The notes under the pieces were generated by a model that searched no databases, had not been told where the DNA came from, and saw only the letters and a program-made list of their open reading frames with translations. A DNA stretch of 64,000 nt from Candidatus Gastranaerophilales bacterium (GTDB taxonomy: Bacteria > Cyanobacteriota > Vampirovibrionia > Gastranaerophilales > Gastranaerophilaceae), in contig CALUVM010000004.1 of assembly GCA_944324255.1 (NCBI GenBank), positions 41,354-105,353 on the forward strand. Reading direction: 5' to 3'. Every line of letters starts with the position of its first letter. Within the stretch, counting starts at the first letter, position 1. The position numbers and the translations under genes are program-made. Of this stretch, positions 10,602 to 17,903 are shown one piece after another.

Positions 10602-11696
10602 ATGGTAAACAAACTTATTAAAGAAGATACCAGAATGTTTTTAACCGGAAATGAAGTTCTTGCTTATGCAGCCAACTCTGCGGAAGCAGATTTTATGTAC
10701 GGTTATCCGATTACACCTCAGAATGAAATCATGCATACCTGGTGTAAACTTCTACCAAAAACCGAAGCCGGTTTTCTGCAGACAGAAGATGAAATTTCGG
10801 CAGGATTCTCAACAATAGGCGGAATCCTTGCAGGGAAAAGAGCTTTTACGGCTACAGCCGGCCCGGGCAATGTTATTATGCAGGATGCCCAATCAATGGC
10901 TGAGATGATGAGAATACCGTTTGTGTGTGCGGTAATGCAAAGGGGCGGTCCGTCTACTGCTACGGTTATTTATGCTCAGCAGGAAACAAGGCTGACTTGT
11001 TTCGGCGGCAACGGTGAAGGCTTCAGAATTGTTTACTCAACAGCAGGTCATCAAGACTTGTATGACTATATGATTAAGGCATTTAATACTGCCTGGAAGT
11101 ATAGATTCCCGACTTATGTACTTGCCGACGGTTATCAGGGTAAAATGAGAGAACCTGTAACCTTATATGACCCTGCAAGCAGAGGCATAACAATGGTTCC
11201 GACAGAGAAAGCTCTCCTCGGTCCCGGTGAAATTGGTGTTGACAGAAAATCTGTCCACTTACGCAATACTTATAATATGGAAGAAGAACTTATGGAAGTT
11301 CTTGACGGATATAAAGCTGATTACGAAAAAATGTCCGAAGAAGTTCAGGAATGGGAAGAATACAAAGCCGAAGATGCGGAAATCCTTGTTATCGCACACG
11401 GTATTGTAGCACGTTCCGCAAGAACTGCGGTTGATGAACTCAGAGAAAAAGGTATTAAAGCCGGTTTGTTCAGACCGATTACAATAAGACCGCTGGCGGT
11501 TAAACCTTTAAGAACAGCCGTTCAAAGAGCAAGACAAATCCTGTTTACGGAATCCGCTAACGGACAGCTTGCGCAGATGGTGCTTGAACAGCTTTACGGT
11601 TTGAATACTCCTTACACAACGCTCTATAAAATGGGTGTCGGTGTAACCGGAGATGATATTGTTAATAAAGTTGAATCAATGGCAGCAGCGGTGTAA
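10602..11696 (+). CDS. 2-oxoacid:ferredoxin oxidoreductase, alpha subunit (KorA/VorB type)
   Basis: This subunit helps form the thiamine-diphosphate active site that decarboxylates a 2-oxoacid to an acyl-CoA while reducing ferredoxin. Visible features are FMYGYPITPQNEIMHTW, LQTEDEISAGFSTIGG, the FTATAGPGNVIM loop, and a C-terminal transketolase-like domain with ILVIAHGIVARSAR and GLFRPITIRPLAV. The ATG at 10602 has GGAAGG six to eight bases upstream and is preferred over 10584. It is the first of four tightly packed genes (alpha, beta, gamma, delta). Whether 2-oxoglutarate, branched-chain oxoacids or pyruvate is the substrate cannot be settled from sequence alone. Confidence 0.92.
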   Translation: MVNKLIKEDTRMFLTGNEVLAYAANSAEADFMYGYPITPQNEIMHTWCKLLPKTEAGFLQTEDEISAGFSTIGGILAGKRAFTATAGPGNVIMQDAQSMAEMMRIPFVCAVMQRGGPSTATVIYAQQETRLTCFGGNGEGFRIVYSTAGHQDLYDYMIKAFNTAWKYRFPTYVLADGYQGKMREPVTLYDPASRGITMVPTEKALLGPGEIGVDRKSVHLRNTYNMEEELMEVLDGYKADYEKMSEEVQEWEEYKAEDAEILVIAHGIVARSARTAVDELREKGIKAGLFRPITIRPLAVKPLRTAVQRARQILFTESANGQLAQMVLEQLYGLNTPYTTLYKMGVGVTGDDIVNKVESMAAAV

Positions 11697-11712
11697 GGAA
11701 GGAGAATAAATA

Positions 11713-12465
11713 ATGGCAGAAATATTAACACTACCTCCTAATTTACCAAAAGCTCAAAATGCCGAAGTAGGTGCGAGCAAATTTTGCCCGGGCTGCGGAC
11801 ACGGTATTACACTGAAAGCTCTGGCTTTAGCGGTTGATGAATTAGGAATAAAACAAAAAACGGTTTTTGGCTGTGATATAGGCTGCTCTCTTTTGAGCTG
11901 GAACTATATGGATTTAGATACAGTCCAAACCCACCACGGAAGAACAACTCCGGTTATATATGGTTTTACAAGAGCTAATCCGGAAGCAATCGGAATAGCA
12001 TATATGGGTGATGGCGGCGGTCTTGCAATAGGAGCACAGCACCTTGTTAACGCTACAGTAAGAGCAGAAAGAATGCTTATTATTGTTGTTAATAACACAA
12101 ACTACGGTATGACAGGCGGTCAAATGTCACCAACTACTATGCCGGGTCAAAAAACAGAAACAACGCCTTACGGAAGAGATTGCGAAGTTACAGGCAAACC
12201 TGCTAAAGCAGCGGAAATGGTTGCAGCTATTGCTGACCCCAAAAAGTCTTTTGTAGCCAGAGCTTCTGTTTCTAACGTAAGAAAACTCCAGACAACTTTT
12301 GCTAAAGCTTTAAAGAATGTCCAAAATGGCGGATTTTCTTTTGTAGAAGTTCTTTCACTCTGTCCTCTTAACTGGAGAACAAATAATGTTGAAACTTTTG
12401 AAAGACTACAGAAAATGGAAGAATTCTTTGAAGTAAAAGATTTTCTGGTACCGGAAGGAGTTTAG
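11713..12465 (+). CDS. 2-oxoacid:ferredoxin oxidoreductase, beta (TPP-binding) subunit
   Basis: The 250-residue subunit binds thiamine diphosphate. It has KFCPGCGHGITLKAL near residue 23 and the TPP/Mg motif GDGGGLAIGAQH...NNTNYGMTGGQMSPTT (about 104-140). In three-part KGOR/VOR enzymes the beta subunit ends after a conserved CPLNWRTN-like segment (here LCPLNWRTNNVE), as seen. GGAAGGAGAATAA precedes the ATG, 16 bp after the alpha gene. No Fe-S cysteine set beyond the CPGC pair is visible, so cluster binding is left mainly to the delta subunit. Confidence 0.94.
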   Translation: MAEILTLPPNLPKAQNAEVGASKFCPGCGHGITLKALALAVDELGIKQKTVFGCDIGCSLLSWNYMDLDTVQTHHGRTTPVIYGFTRANPEAIGIAYMGDGGGLAIGAQHLVNATVRAERMLIIVVNNTNYGMTGGQMSPTTMPGQKTETTPYGRDCEVTGKPAKAAEMVAAIADPKKSFVARASVSNVRKLQTTFAKALKNVQNGGFSFVEVLSLCPLNWRTNNVETFERLQKMEEFFEVKDFLVPEGV

Positions 12466-12467
12466 AT

Positions 12468-13034
12468 ATGGCAAGAACTAAGATAGCATTAGCAGGTGAA
12501 GGCGGACAGGGTGTACAATCCGTAGCTAAAATCCTTGTAGAAGCAGGTTATGAAGCCGGGAAACAGGTTCTTTATATCCCGAATTTCGGTGTCGAACAAA
12601 GAGGCGGAGTTTCTATTGCCTTCTGCCAGATTGCAGATGAAACAATCGGTGAACCTAGATATTCTAAAGGTGATATCGTTATTATGCTCTCAGATAGAGC
12701 TATTGACAGATGTAAAACTTATGTAGATAAAAATTCTATCGTTGTTTATGATACATCTGTCTGCACCAAAAAGCCTGATGTTGAGTGTAAAGAGATTATC
12801 GGGGTTGAAGCAAACAGGATTGCAAACGAACAATTGAGTGCAAGAGTATTTAATATAATTATTCTCGGCGTGCTTCTTGAAGCAACCCATGTACTTGAGC
12901 TTGAAGATATCAAAAACGCTATGGAAATGGCTTTAGGCAAAAAATTCGCTGCAAAACCTGAATTAAGAGATTTGAACTATAAAGCTCTTGAAATGGGGAT
13001 GAAGCTTGTAAAAGAAAGAGCAGGTGCGCTATGA
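12468..13034 (+). CDS. 2-oxoacid:ferredoxin oxidoreductase, gamma subunit
   Basis: The 188-residue protein is the CoA-binding gamma domain: IALAGEGGQGVQSVAKILVEAG at the start, IPNFGVEQRGGVSIAFCQI, then IVIMLSDRAIDR. It starts two bases after the beta stop with GGAAGGAG overlapping the end of that gene. Its TGA stop overlaps the ATG of the ferredoxin subunit (ATGA), indicating coupled translation. Confidence 0.94.
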   Translation: MARTKIALAGEGGQGVQSVAKILVEAGYEAGKQVLYIPNFGVEQRGGVSIAFCQIADETIGEPRYSKGDIVIMLSDRAIDRCKTYVDKNSIVVYDTSVCTKKPDVECKEIIGVEANRIANEQLSARVFNIIILGVLLEATHVLELEDIKNAMEMALGKKFAAKPELRDLNYKALEMGMKLVKERAGAL

Positions 13035-13303
13035 CAGAACATCAATATAAAGGCTATAAAATAGAAGGCGTCGGCAAAGGGAAAGCTGATTACTATGTAT
13101 ATACAGAACTTTGCAAGGGCTGCGGACTTTGTATAGCAAAGTGTCCGATGAATAAAGCTGGCAAAAAATGCCTCAGCTGGTCAAAAGAAGTCGGGCTTTA
13201 TCAAACACCTGCCGTTGCACCGGATCCGGAAATTTGTATTGCATGCGGAGCCTGTGCAATGACCTGCCCTGACAGTGCAATAAGAATTGAAAGAAGGGGA
13301 TAA
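13031..13303 (+). CDS. 2-oxoacid:ferredoxin oxidoreductase, delta (2x[4Fe-4S] ferredoxin) subunit
   Basis: The 90-residue protein has two ferredoxin motifs, CKGCGLCIAKCP and CIACGACAMTCP, spaced about 40 residues apart as in KorD/VorD, so it carries two [4Fe-4S] clusters and passes electrons from the TPP site to free ferredoxin. It is the last gene of the operon; its stop codon TAA lies in the loop of the terminator hairpin. Confidence 0.95.
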   Translation: MTEHQYKGYKIEGVGKGKADYYVYTELCKGCGLCIAKCPMNKAGKKCLSWSKEVGLYQTPAVAPDPEICIACGACAMTCPDSAIRIERRG

Positions 13304-13317
13304 ACCCCTTCTTTTTT
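13291..13317 (+). terminator. Intrinsic terminator of the oxidoreductase operon
   Basis: AAGAAGGGG / CCCCTTCTT forms a 9-bp stem with loop ATAAA, followed by TTTT. The stop codon of the last gene is inside the loop. Confidence 0.85.
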
Positions 13318-13326
13318 ATAGTAATT

Positions 13327-14400
13327 TTATTCAGCAATACACATTGGCTGGAGTCCGGATGCAGGGAAATCAGAAGTTACCCCCTCAAGAGAATCCCCTT
13401 CTTGCCAATCAGATGGCACATAGGTTTTAGTGTAACCTTCCGGACATTCAAACCCCTCTTTTTTCGGCATACAAGACATATTAGCTATTTGAACAAATGT
13501 TGTTCCGGGACAACCCGGCCACATTTTACCGCTGTTTGTATTAAAACCGCAAATTCCATATTCGTTTGCCGGATTAAAACCGCTTCCGACCGGACACTCT
13601 CCTGTAGGTTTAACCGTCGCCGGCAAAGGTTCTTCCGGTTCTTGCGGAGTTTCTCCGCCACCTCCGGATGTTGTTATAAGCTCAGGTGCAACCTCCCATT
13701 CCGCCGGTAACTGTGCTAATATTTCCCCATCAGGATTAATATCCGTTTTTCGCCAGTTCATCCGTGTCTTCAAGTATTCCTGTCCTGCAGGATCAGCCGG
13801 AATTACATGTCCGTCACCGGATACCAAAAACTTGAACCTGTCCGTTTTTTTACATTTCTTTGCATCATATAAACAGTTATTCCCCTTTTCCCCGCTTAAA
13901 TCTACATATATGTCTGTCTGATACTTTGTTAATCCGTCAGTTTCCGTACCAACTACAAATTGCACCCCTTGATTTGTTGTAAATGACGGTGTGTTAAATA
14001 ATGTTTCCGAATAAGACAAGGAGCCATTTGTACAACTCGTTGCCGTTTTATCCAGAGAAGTTGTAAATGATAATGCTAACAATTCACATAATTTTGAAGC
14101 ATCACCGCCATATATTAACTGAACACCATTATTATCTTTACCAATGCTTACTTCCTGTAGATTATATAATGGAGCTTTATTATAATTATACTTTCCATCT
14201 GCACTTACCATGGAATATAAATTCTGATTCGTCGAAATCTATCTTATCGTTTCAGTTAATGCATTATATGTTTTTACATACATTGCTTTTGTCGCATCCG
14301 GTTTATATTTATTCGCCAATGGTACCAAAACCGCAGCCAGTAATCATATTATCCCTACACATATTAGTACTTCTGCCAGGGTATAGCCTTTGCTTTTCAT
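13327..14400 (-). pseudogene. Type IV prepilin-like gene interrupted by in-frame TGA and TAG
   Basis: AGGAGGGTAACAG precedes an ATG at 14400 and the frame reads MKSKGYTLAEVLICVGII, then TGA (14344-14346), then LLAAVLVPLANKYKPDATKA... to ALTETIR, then TAG (14239-14241), then ISTNQNLYSM and 290 more codons without a stop. The first part is a class III prepilin signal (G/YTLAE) with its hydrophobic helix. TGA stands where glycine (GGA) is usual, and TAG could derive from CAG. The rest is a large pilin-like C-terminal region with paired cysteines and a Gly/Pro/Glu linker near residue 250. An internal ATG at 14211 would give only the exportless part. It is best read as a recently broken gene. Confidence 0.75.
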
Positions 14401-14486
14401 CTGTTACCCTCCTGATAATTGTATATAAAACCACGCTTATAATAGTTTATTTGCTTAATTACGAAAATCAGCAAACCGACTATACT

Positions 14487-14966
14487 CTAGTTTAAATAAT
14501 ACTCAACAACTTCTTCCACTACCTGTCTTTGTTTGGATGAATATTTCGCATCAAAATTTTCAAACAAAGAAGTTAACACGTCTTTTGATTCATTTTTTGA
14601 AGAACTTATTTCTCGGATTTCTTCCAGTTCTCCGTAATCTAAAAACTTGCCGCCGCACACATTACATGCATCAATTTGTGCACTGTTATCAATCCCGCCG
14701 AATTTTACCATCGGAGTTCCGCAGACAGGACAATATCTGATTGCATTCTCATCCGTTGTTTCAAAATCTCTGCCCTGAAGTGCGCCTATAATTGTACTTG
14801 CATCTTCTGTTTCTTCATCAAACTTTTCCAGCTCTCTATTATCGAAGAACACCCCGCCGCAGCCTTCAATACATATATCAACGTATACTTTTGCAGAAGG
14901 TACAAAAACTTTTTTCATTGAATGTCCGCATGCGGGACAAATTAAATCTTCTTTATTATCAGCCAT
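14487..14966 (-). CDS. Protein with two TFIIB-type zinc ribbons
   Basis: The 159-residue protein contains two zinc-ribbon modules: CPACGHSMKK...DICIEGCGGVFFDNRELEKF (residues 10-45) and CPVCGTPMVKF...IDACNVCGGKFLDYGELEEI (about 79-115). Each has the Cys-x2-Cys / Cys-x2/3-Cys-Gly-G pattern followed by an F-D-x-x-E-L-E element typical of the zf-TFIIB group. The C-terminus is a short charged helix. The function of these bacterial proteins is generally unknown. The ATG overlaps the leuD stop by one base (TAATG), so it is co-translated with leuD. Confidence 0.8.
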   Translation of the reverse strand: MADNKEDLICPACGHSMKKVFVPSAKVYVDICIEGCGGVFFDNRELEKFDEETEDASTIIGALQGRDFETTDENAIRYCPVCGTPMVKFGGIDNSAQIDACNVCGGKFLDYGELEEIREISSSKNESKDVLTSLFENFDAKYSSKQRQVVEEVVEYYLN

Positions 14967-15460
14967 TATCCCAGTACCAAATCTCCATTCTTTTTAATAT
15001 GTTCAATAAGCCCGCCGTCTTCCAATAGCCGTATCATCACATCAGGCAGAGGCTCTATCATAATTGTTGTTCCTTTTGTAAGGTTTTTGAGAGTTCCTGC
15101 TTTTATATCCAAATCAAGTTCATCTCCGGCATCAATACCGTCAGTGTCGCATTCTATAGCCAAAAGCCCGATATTGATTGCATTACGGTAAAAAATTCTT
15201 GCGAATGATTTGGCTATTACTGCACCTACACCGGCAATTTTAATAATCTGCGGAGCATGCTCTCTTGAAGAACCAAGCCCAAAATTATTCCCCGCAACAA
15301 CAAAATCTCCCTTATGCATATTTTTCGCAAAATTTTCATCAGCATCTTCAAGCACATGTTTGGCAAATTCCTGTAAATCGGAACGTAAGTGAAATAATCT
15401 TCCCGGTGCTATATGGTCAGTTGAAATGTTATCTCCGAATTTAAAAGCTTTTCCTCTCAT
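14966..15460 (-). CDS. leuD: 3-isopropylmalate dehydratase small subunit (LeuD-type)
   Basis: The small subunit forms the swivelling domain of the aconitase-like isomerase that turns 2-isopropylmalate into 3-isopropylmalate in leucine synthesis. The 164-residue length fits the short LeuD/HacB class. Signature segments are FGDNISTDHIAPGR, FVVAGNNFGLGSSREHAPQ (the GSSREH substrate loop) and AKSFARIFYRNAINIGLL. No large subunit (leuC) is in the window. Related small subunits serve homoaconitase or methylmalate, so the exact substrate is inferred. Confidence 0.92.
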   Translation of the reverse strand: MRGKAFKFGDNISTDHIAPGRLFHLRSDLQEFAKHVLEDADENFAKNMHKGDFVVAGNNFGLGSSREHAPQIIKIAGVGAVIAKSFARIFYRNAINIGLLAIECDTDGIDAGDELDLDIKAGTLKNLTKGTTIMIEPLPDVMIRLLEDGGLIEHIKKNGDLVLG

Positions 15461-15493
15461 TATTTCCCCTCTTTTGTAAATAAATTATCTGCG

Positions 15494-15540
15494 CCGGACA
15501 GGTGTGCCCAACCCACATTCTTCTATTCACTAATCACCAT
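15494..15540 (-). repeat. Dispersed repeat copy, short array plus tail
   Basis: On the minus strand: GTGATTAGTGAATAG followed by GAATG...GGGCACACCTGTCCGG. The array has two units; the tail matches the copies at 5452 and 17202. Confidence 0.55.
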
Positions 15541-15546
15541 TACATC

Positions 15547-16668
15547 CTACCCTCTGAGCTGAACCGGCATTACCAGATAGATATAATCTTCTTCAGAGCA
15601 CGGAGCAAAAACTGTAGCTGATAGCGGAGTGTTAAGTTGAATGGTAATTTCTTCCGACTCGGCAATTTTTAAAAATTCAAGTATAAACTTGTAGTTAAAT
15701 GCAATTGCCATAGCTTCGCCCGTATATTTTATATCAATAATATCCTGCGAATTTCCCGCTTCAGGAGAATCACCGGACAATTTCAGAGAACCTTCGGCAA
15801 ACTCAAACTTAACAATGCTGTTTTTCTCGTTAACCATAACCGCAACTCTTTCAAGGGCTGAAATCAAAGTGTTTTTATCCATTTTTGCTTCTTTCGGGAA
15901 GGATTGCGGTATAAGCTGATTGTATTTAGGGAATTGTCCCTGCATAAGTCTTGTAATAATTTTGGTCTTATCAATAGTAATAACTATTTTCTTAACCTCT
16001 TTGCAAATCTTAATGGACTCTGATTCCGTAAGTAAAGAGATTTTTGATAACTCGGCTAGCACTTTAGATGAAATCAGCATTTCAAAAACTTTTTCAGAAT
16101 CAGCAGAATTATTTTTTACAACTTCTCTGACTCTTGCCAGTCTGTTACCATCTGTAGCAGCCATCTCTAAAATATTTTTGTTAACTTCGCAAACAACACC
16201 TGAAAGAAGATTATTTGTTTCATACCCCGCAGCCGCCGAAACAACCTCTCTTATAGCTTTTATAAACGGTCTTGTTTCAATTTCTATAGCATCTTCTTCC
16301 GAAATATTTTCTTCAACAGGCGGGAATTCGTTTGCAGAAATACCTATTATATCAAACTTGGAATTTTTACAGGTAACAGTAGCAACAGAACCGTTTAATT
16401 CTATTTTTACAAGTTCGTCTTGCAATCTTGAAATAATTTCACCGAGTTTTCTCGCAGGAAGAGTAATTTTACCTTCTTCTTCGACATTTGCATTAATAAC
16501 CGTTGTAATTGCAAGGTCAAAATCAGTTGCCGTAAGTTTTATTTGATTGGTGCCGGCTGTTTCAATCAAAACATTAGCCAAAACCGGCTGCAAACCTTTA
16601 ACAACAGTAGCTCTTTCAACTATTCTTATACCGTTTAATAAGTCTTCTTTTCCTGCGACAAATTTCAT
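15547..16668 (-). CDS. dnaN: DNA polymerase III beta subunit (sliding clamp)
   Basis: The clamp is a homodimeric ring of three repeated domains per monomer that tethers the replicative polymerase. The start MKFVAGKEDLLNGIRIVERA and motifs LTATDFDLAIT, LPARKLGEIISRL, and the C-terminal VMPVQLRG (in place of the usual VMPMRL hydrophobic-pocket ending) are typical. The ATG at 16668 has GGGGTGG before it and is preferred over a start ten codons earlier; this gives 373 residues, a normal length. It is not next to dnaA or recF here. Confidence 0.96.
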   Translation of the reverse strand: MKFVAGKEDLLNGIRIVERATVVKGLQPVLANVLIETAGTNQIKLTATDFDLAITTVINANVEEEGKITLPARKLGEIISRLQDELVKIELNGSVATVTCKNSKFDIIGISANEFPPVEENISEEDAIEIETRPFIKAIREVVSAAAGYETNNLLSGVVCEVNKNILEMAATDGNRLARVREVVKNNSADSEKVFEMLISSKVLAELSKISLLTESESIKICKEVKKIVITIDKTKIITRLMQGQFPKYNQLIPQSFPKEAKMDKNTLISALERVAVMVNEKNSIVKFEFAEGSLKLSGDSPEAGNSQDIIDIKYTGEAMAIAFNYKFILEFLKIAESEEITIQLNTPLSATVFAPCSEEDYIYLVMPVQLRG

Positions 16669-16703
16669 ATATCCACCCCGTTGCCTATCTTTTAACAAAG
16701 TAT

Positions 16704-16732
16704 ATTCTAGTACAAAACCCTTGAAAGTACAA
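16704..16732 (-). promoter_or_regulatory. dnaN promoter
   Basis: On the minus strand: TTGTAC, a 17-bp spacer, TAGAAT. TTGTAC also occurs a second time at the end of the spacer. The predicted transcript start is about 30 bp before the dnaN ATG. Confidence 0.5.
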
Positions 16733-16895
16733 GAGTTTATATAATTTGACTTTCATATTTTTATCATTAAAAGACAAGTGTAAATTTTTGTAACAATACT
16801 TCTCAAAACTCTAAAGTTTTTCAAAAATATGCCGATATAAAAAACGTAAGCAAAAACCACGGGTCTGAGAATTAATACAGGAAAGGATTTAGAAT

Positions 16896-17054
16896 ATGCG
16901 TATCGAAAATGAAATGTTATCAAGATTTAAAACAGAAGATTTGTCACTATCAATGGAAGACAACCTTTCAAGAGAACTGGATTTTTTCTTTGACAACGTA
17001 ATGGATACAGTAGTTGATTATTTTCAAGCAAAAGAAGAAGTACTTATAAGATAA
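16896..17054 (+). CDS. Small acidic protein, 52 aa, unknown
   Basis: ATG at 16896 follows GGAAAGGATTTAGAAT and the frame encodes MRIENEMLSRFKTEDLSLSM through QAKEEVLIR. The product is acidic and helical, with no motif I know. A strong terminator follows 33 bp after the stop, so it has its own transcription unit between dnaN and the deaminase. The good ribosome binding site and terminator argue that it is real. Confidence 0.6.
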   Translation: MRIENEMLSRFKTEDLSLSMEDNLSRELDFFFDNVMDTVVDYFQAKEEVLIR

Positions 17055-17086
17055 GCAAAACTCGAAAATTAATTTACCCCAATGGG

Positions 17087-17119
17087 GCGGGCCGGTCTAA
17101 AAAACCGGCCTGCCTTTTT
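17087..17119 (+). terminator. Intrinsic terminator after the 52-aa gene
   Basis: A 10-bp G+C-rich stem (GCGGGCCGGT / ACCGGCCTGC, one G-U pair) with loop CTAAAAA is followed by CTTTTT. Confidence 0.85.
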
Positions 17120-17133
17120 AGTAAGCGGGGATG

Positions 17134-17240
17134 GTTAGTGACTGGTGATTAGTGATTAGTGATTAGTGATTCGGTGACTGAGTGACTAAGTGATTAAGGG
17201 AATAAGGGAAAGAATGCAAATTTACGCATACCTGCCCGAC
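17134..17240 (+). repeat. Dispersed GTGATTA repeat array with full conserved tail
   Basis: About eight units (GTGATTA, 7 bp, then GTGACTGA/GTGACTAA, 8 bp) occupy 17134-17201. They are followed by GGGAATAAGGGAAA, GAATGCAAATTTACG and CATACCTGCCCGAC. The tail is repeated nearly base for base, in the opposite orientation, at 32698-32740. Confidence 0.8.
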
Positions 17241-17246
17241 TAAAAC

Positions 17247-17275
17247 TTGATTCCTTACCGGCAGTATAATATAAT
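17247..17275 (+). promoter_or_regulatory. Promoter of the deaminase gene
   Basis: TTGATT (17247-17252), a 17-bp spacer and TATAAT (17270-17275) start six bases after the repeat tail, so the repeat abuts the promoter. Transcription should begin near 17282. Confidence 0.65.
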
Positions 17276-17299
17276 CATTTCAGGCAAAGGAGTATGAAT

Positions 17300-17767
17300 A
17301 TGGCAATAAAATCCTGGACAGATTATTTTCTTGATATGGCAAAAACTTGTTCTTCACGTTCTAACTGTTTACGAGCTCAAGTAGGTGCCGTTATTGTAGG
17401 ACAGGATAAAAAGATTAAAGCAACAGGATATAACGGAACTCCATCCGGTGTAGAATCCTGCTATGAAAGAGGACTGTGCTACAGAATCGAAAACGGTATT
17501 CCGTCCGGAACCCGTTACGAAACCTGCCGTTCAATACATGCCGAACAAAATGCTATTATTCAGGCCGGTCAAGATAGATGTATGGGCGCCACTATGTATA
17601 TATACGGTCATAATTTTATCTGTATTCTCTGTAAAAGATTTATTGTTCAGTCAGGTATTGTTGATGTTTACCTTAAAAAAGATGACAATGCCCCGATTTT
17701 ACATGTATCAGTAGAAGATATTAAGCGTGAGCTTGAAAATCCCGAAAAAATAACAATTACACAATAA
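17300..17767 (+). CDS. Deoxycytidylate (dCMP)-type deaminase
   Basis: A zinc-dependent deaminase of the CDA fold, most like dCMP deaminase/ComEB, which makes dUMP for thymidylate synthesis; ThyX, encoded about 8 kb away, would use that product. The zinc motif is present: the histidine and glutamate in SIHAEQNAI, and two cysteines in ICILCKR. The usual proline of PCxxC is isoleucine here. N-terminal CSSRSNCLRAQVGAVIV and YNGTPSGVESC are also typical. AAAGGAG lies 7 bases before the ATG at 17300 but only one base before the ATG at 17294, so the later start (155 residues) is chosen. Confidence 0.85.
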   Translation: MAIKSWTDYFLDMAKTCSSRSNCLRAQVGAVIVGQDKKIKATGYNGTPSGVESCYERGLCYRIENGIPSGTRYETCRSIHAEQNAIIQAGQDRCMGATMYIYGHNFICILCKRFIVQSGIVDVYLKKDDNAPILHVSVEDIKRELENPEKITITQ

Positions 17768-17814
17768 ACTTAATTCGTTTTATTCTTTTGTGCTAAACTA
17801 TTCAATGTAGTAGT

Positions 17815-17884
17815 TAGGGGGATCCGCCCCGGGGTAAATATCAGACCGGCAGACGTGACTGCAGGTCAAACAGTAGATTTACCC
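17815..17884 (+). promoter_or_regulatory. Structured RNA leader upstream of thrS, class unknown
   Basis: An 8-bp outer stem (GGGTAAAT 17832-17839 with ATTTACCC 17877-17884) encloses a bulged hairpin, GACC-g-GCAG (17844-17852), loop ACGTGA, CTGC-a-GGTC (17859-17867). A further short hairpin, GGGG-GATCCG-CCCC, precedes it. The structure ends 19 bases before the thrS ATG. It does not show T-box consensus elements. It may be a control element of thrS, but I cannot assign a known riboswitch class. Confidence 0.45.
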
Positions 17885-17903
17885 GCAACAGAAAGGATAA
17901 AAA

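Noticed and set aside
13327..14400. Possible recoding of TGA (as glycine) and TAG
   Set aside because: Many genes in the window use TGA and TAG as normal stops (for example TGA at 13032-13034 and TAG at 12463-12465), so a changed genetic code is not supported.
17134..17240. GTGATTA arrays as a CRISPR array
   Set aside because: Units are 7-8 bp without spacers, there are no 25-40 bp repeats with unique spacers, and no cas gene is present.
17815..17903. T-box riboswitch before thrS
   Set aside because: No stem I or AGGGTGGnACCGCG antiterminator core can be found; the gap is only 136 bp and the hairpins do not match.
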